From NCBI GenBank assembly GCA_027055635.1, contig JALUMZ010000248.1, positions 1 to 7,214 of the forward strand: DNA of 7,214 nucleotides. Reading direction: 5' to 3'. Below the pieces are notes generated by a model, which was given only the letters and a program-made list of their open reading frames with translations, had not been told where the DNA came from and made no database searches. Made by a program: the position numbers and the translations under genes. Position 1 is the first letter of the stretch, and each line of letters begins with the position of its first letter. Origin of the DNA: Campylobacteraceae bacterium. GTDB taxonomy: Bacteria > Campylobacterota > Campylobacteria > Campylobacterales > Sulfurospirillaceae. This document shows, piece after piece, positions 1-6,057 of this stretch.

Positions 1-1
1 T

Positions 2-1759
2 AGTGAAAAATGGCAAAAAGATATGAAAATTGCCATAGATGCAAATCATAAGATTCATAAAGACATACTACAAAAATTTAATCTTATAAATCAAAATACA
101 AATGCAAAAGTAAGAATTACTCCCCTGGGCGGTCTTGGTGAAATAGGTGGAAATATCACCGTCATAGAGACAGATACAAGCGCTATTATAGTCGATGTCG
201 GTATGAGTTTTCCGACTGATGATATGCACGGTGTTGATATATTGATTCCGGATTTTACATATCTAAGACAGATAAAAAAGAAGATAAAAGCTATCGTCAT
301 CACACATGCTCACGAAGATCATATCGGAGCTGTTGCATACCTGTTTAAAGAGATGCAATTTCCAATATATGCCACTCCTTTACCACTTGGAATGCTATCT
401 AACAAGTTTGAAGAGCATGGCTTAAAACAGTATAGAAAACTCTTCAGACCTGTGCAAAAAAGAAAAGTATATAAGATTGGGGATATAAAAGTAGAGTGGA
501 TGCACATCACACACTCCATCATAGATGCTTCTTCACTAGCGATAACTACAGATGCAGGCACCATAATACATACAGGGGATTTTAAGATAGACCATACTCC
601 AATCGATGGATATGTTACAGACCTCAACAGATTTGCCGAATATGGAGAAAAAGGGGTGCTTTGCCTTTTAAGCGACAGTACAAATTCACACAAAGAGGGT
701 ATCACAAGAAGTGAAAGTACCGTAGGTAAAACTTTTGATTATATATTTTCAAAATCAAAGGGCAGGGTGATAATGTCAACTTTCTCCTCAAATATTCATA
801 GAGTATATCAAGCTATAAGCTATGGGCTTAAACACAATAGAAAAGTTTGTGTTATAGGTAGATCTATGGAAAGAAATCTTTTTACTGCCATAGATTTAGG
901 ATATATAGATTTGGATAAAAGCATTTTTATAGATCCACACGAAGTAAATAAACACAATGACAAAGAGGTTCTAATAGTCACTACCGGCTCACAAGGTGAG
1001 ACTATGGCTGCACTCTATAGAATGGCAACGGATGAGCATAGACACATAAAGATAAAAACAAGCGACCAAATCATAATATCCGCCAAAGCAATTCCCGGAA
1101 ATGAAGGCAGTGTATCTAAAGTGCTAAACTTTTTAATAAAAAGTGGGGCTAGTGTAGCTTATCAAGATTTTAGTGAGATACATGTAAGCGGTCACGCGGC
1201 TCAAGAAGAGCAAAAGCTTATCCTTAGACTTGTAAAACCAAAATTTTTCTTGCCGGTTCATGGAGAGTTTAATCACATCTCAAGACATAAAGAGACAGCC
1301 CTAAAATGCGGAATTCCTCCGAGAAATATCCTGCTTATGAGTGATGGCGACCAGATAGAAGTGTGTCCGAAATATATCAAAAAAGTAAAATCCGTCAAGA
1401 CAGGAAAAGTATTTGTAGATAACCAAGCAAATGAAAAAATAGCAAATGATGTTGTAATTGACAGGCAAAAGATGGCTGATTCCGGTCTTGTTATGGTTGT
1501 TGCCCAAGTAAATATAAATGAGCAAAAACTTGCAAGCAGACCAAGAGTCGTAAGCTATGGTTTGGTTTCAGATAAAGATGATAGAAAATTTTCTCAAGAG
1601 ATGGAGGGTGTCATAGATCAATTTACCGTAAATGCAAAAAAAGAGCTATTTCAAAATAAAAAAGCACTTGAAAATGAACTAAGACAAGTTCTTAGAAAAC
1701 ATATATATAGAAAGATGAAGAAATATCCGACTATCGTTCCTACAATATTTATGATGTAA
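2..1759 (+). CDS. rnj: Ribonuclease J (5' end outside window)
   Basis: Metallo-beta-lactamase/beta-CASP ribonuclease of the RNase J family, a cytoplasmic enzyme with 5'-3' exo- and endonuclease activity in mRNA decay and RNA maturation. Counting from the ATG at 23 (578 residues), the core begins at RITPLGGLGEIGGN (31-44). The metal site HAHEDH is at 95-100, with further ligands at H164 and D186 (HTGDFK). The beta-CASP part carries STFSSNIHR (252-260), HVSGHA (387-392) and PVHGE (411-415). The C-terminal domain is complete and ends at TAA. The frame is open from ATG 23 to the left edge, reading SEKWQKD just before that Met, and no good ribosome binding site precedes the ATG. Campylobacterota RNase J proteins carry a long N-terminal extension (H. 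pylori about 690 residues), so I infer that the true start is upstream and the gene is partial. Identity is very secure; the start is not. Confidence 0.95.
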   Translation, partial: SEKWQKDMKIAIDANHKIHKDILQKFNLINQNTNAKVRITPLGGLGEIGGNITVIETDTSAIIVDVGMSFPTDDMHGVDILIPDFTYLRQIKKKIKAIVITHAHEDHIGAVAYLFKEMQFPIYATPLPLGMLSNKFEEHGLKQYRKLFRPVQKRKVYKIGDIKVEWMHITHSIIDASSLAITTDAGTIIHTGDFKIDHTPIDGYVTDLNRFAEYGEKGVLCLLSDSTNSHKEGITRSESTVGKTFDYIFSKSKGRVIMSTFSSNIHRVYQAISYGLKHNRKVCVIGRSMERNLFTAIDLGYIDLDKSIFIDPHEVNKHNDKEVLIVTTGSQGETMAALYRMATDEHRHIKIKTSDQIIISAKAIPGNEGSVSKVLNFLIKSGASVAYQDFSEIHVSGHAAQEEQKLILRLVKPKFFLPVHGEFNHISRHKETALKCGIPPRNILLMSDGDQIEVCPKYIKKVKSVKTGKVFVDNQANEKIANDVVIDRQKMADSGLVMVVAQVNINEQKLASRPRVVSYGLVSDKDDRKFSQEMEGVIDQFTVNAKKELFQNKKALENELRQVLRKHIYRKMKKYPTIVPTIFMM

Positions 1760-1763
1760 AAGG
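1758..1763 (+). promoter_or_regulatory. Ribosome binding site of kpsF
   Basis: AAAAGG lies 6 nt before the ATG at 1770 and overlaps the stop codon of the RNase J gene. It supports this start and suggests that kpsF is translated from the RNase J transcript. Confidence 0.55.
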
Positions 1764-1769
1764 CAAAAG

Positions 1770-2735
1770 ATGCAAGATTTTAAAGAGATAGCAAGAGATG
1801 TATTGAGACTAGAGGCAAAAGAGTTGCTCAATGCTCTTAAAACAATAGATGATGACATGAACAAGGCAGTAGAGTTAATTGCCGGCATAAAGGGAAAACT
1901 CATCATAACAGGTGTTGGCAAAAGTGGTTTGATAGGTGCAAAAATAGCAGCAACCATGGCTAGCACAGGAACGAGTAGTTTTTTTATACATCCCACAGAA
2001 GCACTTCATGGTGATTTAGGAATGATAGGAAAAGATGATGCCGTCTTGGCTATAAGTTTCAGCGGGGAGAGTGAAGAGCTTATAAAGATACTGCCTCACA
2101 TAAAAAGATTTGATATACCATTGATAGCAATGGCACGAAAAAGAGATTCATCGCTTGGTAGATATGGTGATCTGTTTTTGTCAATAGATGTTACAAAGGA
2201 GGCATGCCCTCTTGATGCGGCACCTACAACCTCTACCACTTTAACTCTGGCTGTAGGAGATGCTCTTGCAGTCTGCTTGATGAAAAAGAAGAATTTTCAA
2301 AAAGAGGATTTTGCCTCATTTCATCCCGGAGGAAGTTTAGGAAAGAGACTTTTTATAAAAGTAAGAGATTTGATGCATACGCAAAATCTACCCATAGTAA
2401 ATAGCTCTGCAACCCTTAAAGAGGCGATAGTGGCTATAAGTGAAGGGATGCTCGGAAATGTACTTATAGAAGATAACGAGCATAGACTCTTAGCAATCCT
2501 CAGTGATGGAGATCTCAGAAGAGCAGTCATGAGAGATGACTTCTCTATGGAGAAAAAAGCGATAGATTTTGCTTCAAAAAATCCAAAAGTTCTTATGGGT
2601 GATGACTTGCTAGCAAGCGATGCATTGGCATTTGTAGAAAAACACAAGATACAGCTCATAGCAATCGTAGATGAAAGCAAGAGAGTATCAGGGGTACTTC
2701 ATATTCACGATTTGATAGAAGCAGGTATAAAATAA
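1770..2735 (+). CDS. kpsF: Arabinose-5-phosphate isomerase, KpsF/GutQ (KdsD) family
   Basis: Converts D-ribulose 5-phosphate to D-arabinose 5-phosphate, the first step towards Kdo for lipopolysaccharide; cytoplasmic. The 321 residues show the usual full-length architecture. An N-terminal SIS sugar-isomerase domain (about 25-190) contains GVGKSG (48-53), SFSGESEE (96-103), KEACPLDAAPTTST (143-156) and FHPGGSLGKR (184-193). Two CBS domains follow (about 198-255 and 265-321). The four residues reported as important in E. coli KdsD (K59, E111, E152, H193) line up here as K51, E103, E144 and H185 with a constant offset of 8, so the enzyme should be active. The gene starts 10 bp after the RNase J stop and its TAA overlaps the next ATG by one base. 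As I recall, the same RNase J-kpsF adjacency occurs in Helicobacter pylori. Position in a housekeeping operon rather than a capsule cluster suggests LPS supply, which is inference. Confidence 0.95.
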   Translation: MQDFKEIARDVLRLEAKELLNALKTIDDDMNKAVELIAGIKGKLIITGVGKSGLIGAKIAATMASTGTSSFFIHPTEALHGDLGMIGKDDAVLAISFSGESEELIKILPHIKRFDIPLIAMARKRDSSLGRYGDLFLSIDVTKEACPLDAAPTTSTTLTLAVGDALAVCLMKKKNFQKEDFASFHPGGSLGKRLFIKVRDLMHTQNLPIVNSSATLKEAIVAISEGMLGNVLIEDNEHRLLAILSDGDLRRAVMRDDFSMEKKAIDFASKNPKVLMGDDLLASDALAFVEKHKIQLIAIVDESKRVSGVLHIHDLIEAGIK

Positions 2736-3541
2736 TGACTCCTATCAGACTAAACAAGATGATTTCTCACAACACCAGACACTCAAGACGAGAGGCAGAC
2801 AAGCTGATTGCTGATGGCTTGGTCAGTGTAGATGGGGAGATAGTAACAGATCTTGCAACAAAAGTGACTTATGAAAACAAGATAAAGATAAAAGATAGAA
2901 CACTCTACAAAAAGAGCAAATACTCAGTCATAGTCTATCATAAACAAAAAGGTGAATTAGTCAGTAAAAAAGATGATAGAGGCAGAAAGACCATATATGA
3001 TACTCTTCCTTCAAAATTTTCACATTTTATGAGTGTAGGCAGACTCGATTTTACCAGCGAAGGTCTCCTTTTGCTTAGCGATGCAGCAGATATAGTCTCT
3101 GCTTTGATGCATGGTGATCTTGAGAGAGTCTATTATGTAAAGATTAAGGGATCTGTTACAAAAGCTATGGAAAATGCTATGCAAGAGGGTTTGTATCTTG
3201 AGGATGCAAGCAGAGGAGGGCATGAACAAAGCAGGGTTCGTTCCATGGAGTTTGCACCATTTGTAGAGTATCGTATCATAAAAAATAGACCAAGCTATTC
3301 AACCATAAAAGTAACTATAAATGAGGGGAAAAATAGAGAATTAAGAAGATTTTTTGGATATTTTGATGCAGATGTGGTAGGTCTAAAAAGGGTAAGCTAC
3401 GGAAAGATAGATCTTGATATGTTAAAACCCGGAAAGCACAGATTTTTAACAAGTACAGAGTATGATGCCCTTAGAGACTATTTAGAGTATAGTAAAAAAG
3501 AGAAAGCAAAGCTTGATAGAAAATCTAGCGCTAAAATTTAG
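2735..3541 (+). CDS. rluB: rRNA pseudouridine synthase, RluB/RsuA family
   Basis: Isomerises a specific uridine in rRNA to pseudouridine. The 268 residues hold an N-terminal S4 RNA-binding domain (about 4-50, IRLNKMISHNTRHSRREAD at 4-22) and the RsuA/RluB/E/F catalytic domain. The signature GRLDFTSEGLLLLSD (102-116) carries the catalytic Asp at 105. A second family motif is NEGKNRELRRFF (196-207). The KPKG motif common in the family reads HKQKG here (69-73). A segment between about 155 and 190 (DASRGGHEQSR and following) looks longer than in compact family members. The start is fixed by the TAATG overlap with kpsF, implying translational coupling; a weak AGCAGG lies at 2720-2725. The Lys-rich C-terminal tail overlaps the start of rarA by 29 nt. 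The family is certain. Whether the target is 23S (RluB-like) or 16S (RsuA-like) cannot be settled from sequence, so the symbol is tentative. Confidence 0.88.
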   Translation: MTPIRLNKMISHNTRHSRREADKLIADGLVSVDGEIVTDLATKVTYENKIKIKDRTLYKKSKYSVIVYHKQKGELVSKKDDRGRKTIYDTLPSKFSHFMSVGRLDFTSEGLLLLSDAADIVSALMHGDLERVYYVKIKGSVTKAMENAMQEGLYLEDASRGGHEQSRVRSMEFAPFVEYRIIKNRPSYSTIKVTINEGKNRELRRFFGYFDADVVGLKRVSYGKIDLDMLKPGKHRFLTSTEYDALRDYLEYSKKEKAKLDRKSSAKI

Positions 3542-4709
3542 ACCTCAAAATATAGAAGATTTATGCGGTCAGAAACATCTATGCTCAGAGGGTGTGCCCT
3601 TTAGAAAACTTTTGGAAAAAAAGAGCATATCCCACTCTATATTTTTTGGTCCAGCAGGTGTTGGTAAAACCACTCTAGCAAAAATAGTTGCAAATAAAAT
3701 GAGCTTGCCTTTTTTTGAGCTAGATGCTACAAATCTTAAAGTAGAAGAGATTAGAAAGATACTTGCTCAACATAAAAATACATTGGCAAAACCACTGCTT
3801 TTTATTGATGAAGTTCACAGACTCTCAAAAACACAGCAAGAGACTCTTTTATTGCCTATGGAAAATAGAGAAGCTATCATCATAGGTGCATCTACGGAAA
3901 ATCCATATTTTACATTGACAAGTGGGATTCGCTCACGCTCTATGCTTTTTGAATTTTTTCCGTTAGATGACTTGGATTTAGAAGTTGTTTTAAAACGAAT
4001 CAAAACAGAGATAAAATTTGAGATAACAAAAGAGGCACAAGAGTATCTAATCACCAGCTCCTGTGGGGATGTTAGGTCTATGTTGAATCTTTTAGAATAT
4101 ACCCTAAAAGTGGATAATAAAAGTGTAGAGCTAGAAACCTTAAAACTCTTAAGACCAAATGCACTAAAAGATGGGGTTAGTTCACAAAAGAGCCATTTTG
4201 ATTTGACAAGTGCAATGATAAAAAGTATAAGAGGAAGTGATATTAACGCTGCTTTGTACTATCTAGCAAGACTAATTGACGGTGGAGAGAGTGCAGATTT
4301 TATAGCTAGAAGGCTACTTATCTTGGCAAGCGAAGATATAGGAAATGCAAATCCAAATGCCCTAAATCTTGCAAATAGTTGCCTGCAAAGTGTCAGTTCC
4401 ATAGGTTTTCCCGAAGCTAGGATTATACTTTCTCAAACCCTGATATATCTGTGTTGCTGCCCAAAATCAAACAGTTCATATCTAGCAATAAACAAAGCAG
4501 AAAATTATGTGCGAAATGAAAAAAAACTTACTATACCAACACACTTGACTAAGCTTGGAGCAAAACAATATAAATATCCGCATGATTTTAACGGATGGGT
4601 AGAGCAAAAATATCTAGAAAATAAACTAAATTTTTACGATAGCCGACATATTGGATATGAAAAAACTCTTGATGAGTGGCTTAAAAAGATAAAAAGGAAA
4701 AAGAGATGA
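3513..4709 (+). CDS. rarA: Replication-associated recombination protein A (RarA/MgsA) AAA+ ATPase, TTG start
   Basis: AAA+ ATPase of the RarA/MgsA/WRNIP1 family, related to clamp-loader subunits, acting at stalled replication forks. In the 398 residues: the N-terminal family motif KFRPQNIEDLCGQKHL (8-23); Walker A GPAGVGKT (46-53); Walker B LLFIDE (95-100); sensor 1 GASTEN (125-130); Arg-finger region IRSRS (139-143); sensor 2 GDVRSMLN (185-192). The C-terminal tetramerisation region is complete, with HFDLTSAMIKSIRGSD (228-243), LASEDIGNANP (271-281) and KYPHDFNGWVEQKYL (354-368). It is somewhat shorter than E. coli RarA (447). The start is TTG: upstream in frame there is no ATG, GTG or TTG before a TAG at 3483, and the conserved N-terminus begins within a few residues. 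This gives a 29-nt overlap with the preceding gene and only a weak purine-rich AAGAGAAAG as ribosome binding site. The stop overlaps the next start as ATGA. Confidence 0.93.
   Translation: MIENLALKFRPQNIEDLCGQKHLCSEGVPFRKLLEKKSISHSIFFGPAGVGKTTLAKIVANKMSLPFFELDATNLKVEEIRKILAQHKNTLAKPLLFIDEVHRLSKTQQETLLLPMENREAIIIGASTENPYFTLTSGIRSRSMLFEFFPLDDLDLEVVLKRIKTEIKFEITKEAQEYLITSSCGDVRSMLNLLEYTLKVDNKSVELETLKLLRPNALKDGVSSQKSHFDLTSAMIKSIRGSDINAALYYLARLIDGGESADFIARRLLILASEDIGNANPNALNLANSCLQSVSSIGFPEARIILSQTLIYLCCCPKSNSSYLAINKAENYVRNEKKLTIPTHLTKLGAKQYKYPHDFNGWVEQKYLENKLNFYDSRHIGYEKTLDEWLKKIKRKKR
4694..4698 (+). promoter_or_regulatory. Ribosome binding site of the protoporphyrinogen oxidase gene
   Basis: AAGGA lies 7 nt before the ATG at 4706, inside the Lys-rich 3' end of rarA. 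It is the clearest Shine-Dalgarno site in the window and confirms the start at 4706. Confidence 0.65.
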
Positions 4710-6046
4710 ACATAGCTATCATAGGTGGTGGAATTAGTGGTCTTACTACCGCATTTTATATCAAACAAGAAAACCCTAATGTAAACATAACGCTTTTTGA
4801 GAAGGAAGAAAAACTTGGTGGAAAAATGATGACAAAGAGAGTTGAGGGCTTTTTATTTGAAGAGGGAAGCAACGGTTTTTTATCAAACAAACCAGATACT
4901 TTAGAACTCGTAAAACAGAGTAACAGTGAAGAGTTACTACTAAGAAGCAGTGATAAAGCTAGAATCAGATTTATATATAAAGATGCCCTGCATAGACTAC
5001 CGGAGACTCCGGGTGCATTTTTAGGTACACCTCTCTTATCTATTTTTGGAAAACTAAGGGTAGCAGCAGAAGTGTTTATACCGGCAAAAAAAGATGATGA
5101 AGATGAGACATTACAATCATTTGGCTACAGAAGAGTAGGCAAAGAGATGACCGATGCCTTTTTGGATCCTATGGTTGCTGGTATATTTGCCTCAAGCCCG
5201 GATAAAATCTCAGTAAATTCTGCCTTTCCTGCTGTTGTGAAGCTAGAGAAAGAGTATGGAGGACTTTTTAAAGGCATGCTCAAAAAGAAAAAGAAAGATG
5301 CTGGGCCGGGAGGAGTTTTGATGAGCTTCAAGGGCGGAGTCAGCGCTTTTATAGACTCTTTGTCAAACTCTTTGGATATGGATATAAAAAGAGATACAGA
5401 TATACAAAGCATTGAACAAAATGGCGATAAATATATCTTGAACGCAGACGAAAAGAACAAATTTGATATAGTGGTACTCTCGACACCAGCTTATGAGAGT
5501 GCTAAGATTTTAAATAAGATAGATACTGAATTTTCTGTTATGCTAAATGACATAGAGTATTCACCTATAAGTGTCGTGGGATTAGGGTATGATGATTTGG
5601 ATCATGACTTAAATGGCTTTGGATTATTAACAACATCTAGCTCAAAAAAAGATATTTTAGGTGTATTATGGGATAGTTCTATATTTACCGATAGGGCGCA
5701 AAAAGGAAAAAAAGCACTCAGAGTCATGATAGGCGGACAAAGAGACCAAAGCTTGGCATTAAAAAGCGACACAGAACTAAAAGAGATAGCTATAAGAGGC
5801 ATAAAAGAGGTGATGGGCATAGATAAATATCCAGATACAATTTATGTAAAAAAATGGGAAAAAGGCATACCAAACTATAGAGTAGGGCACCTAGATAGAA
5901 TGAAAAAATTATTTAATAAATTAGAAAATTATAAAGGCTTATACCTTAGTTCAAATGCCTACAACGGAGTAGGGCTAAATGATTGTGTAGCAAACTCCAA
6001 AAAAATAGCAAATAAAATCACCAAATACATAGCCAAAACAACCTAA
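4706..6046 (+). CDS. hemY: Protoporphyrinogen oxidase, FAD-dependent HemY type (also named HemG in some annotations)
   Basis: FAD-dependent oxidase of late heme biosynthesis, expected to oxidise protoporphyrinogen IX to protoporphyrin IX using oxygen or another acceptor. The 446 residues start with the dinucleotide-binding motif IIGGGISGLTTAF (5-17), followed by FEKEEKLGGKM (31-41) and FEEGSNGFL (51-59). Family segments are DPMVAGIFASSPDKISV (154-170), SFKGGVSAFIDSL (207-219), WEKGIPNYRVGH (384-395) and the C-terminal FAD contact YNGVGLNDC (419-427). No signal peptide is seen; relatives are usually peripheral at the inner face of the membrane. A Lys-rich stretch (LKKKKKD, 192-198) precedes PGGVLMSF. 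It overlaps rarA by 4 nt, is the last gene of the plus-strand run, and ends 11 bp from the converging mcrC. The E. coli enzyme called HemG is an unrelated flavodoxin-like protein. The related coproporphyrinogen oxidase of Gram-positives is a possible alternative activity but unlikely in a Gram-negative. Confidence 0.92.
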   Translation: MNIAIIGGGISGLTTAFYIKQENPNVNITLFEKEEKLGGKMMTKRVEGFLFEEGSNGFLSNKPDTLELVKQSNSEELLLRSSDKARIRFIYKDALHRLPETPGAFLGTPLLSIFGKLRVAAEVFIPAKKDDEDETLQSFGYRRVGKEMTDAFLDPMVAGIFASSPDKISVNSAFPAVVKLEKEYGGLFKGMLKKKKKDAGPGGVLMSFKGGVSAFIDSLSNSLDMDIKRDTDIQSIEQNGDKYILNADEKNKFDIVVLSTPAYESAKILNKIDTEFSVMLNDIEYSPISVVGLGYDDLDHDLNGFGLLTTSSSKKDILGVLWDSSIFTDRAQKGKKALRVMIGGQRDQSLALKSDTELKEIAIRGIKEVMGIDKYPDTIYVKKWEKGIPNYRVGHLDRMKKLFNKLENYKGLYLSSNAYNGVGLNDCVANSKKIANKITKYIAKTT

Positions 6047-6057
6047 TTTATTTAGAC

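Noticed and set aside
319..705. Reverse-strand open frame of 128 codons opposite the RNase J gene.
   Set aside because: It lies wholly within the catalytic core of RNase J, has no recognisable domain and its composition is what the antisense of a conserved gene gives.
1679..1996. Reverse-strand frame of 105 codons across the RNase J-kpsF junction, with a hydrophobic start resembling a signal peptide.
   Set aside because: Hydrophobicity comes from the antisense of Lys/Asp/Ala-rich codons; it overlaps two secure genes and matches nothing known.
2321..2680. Reverse-strand open frame of 119 codons opposite the KpsF CBS domains.
   Set aside because: It is fully covered by a well-conserved gene on the other strand, with a low-complexity Ser/Leu/Ile-rich product and no ribosome binding context that stands out.
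5279..5300. A-rich run in the heme gene (Lys codons around residues 192-198) as a possible frameshift or slippage site.
   Set aside because: The frame stays open on both sides and the conserved family motifs continue in the same frame, so there is no sign of a programmed or accidental shift.
6043..6055. Inverted repeat CTAA-TTTAT-TTAG as a possible bidirectional terminator between the heme gene and mcrC.
   Set aside because: A 4-bp AT-rich stem is too weak to be called an intrinsic terminator.
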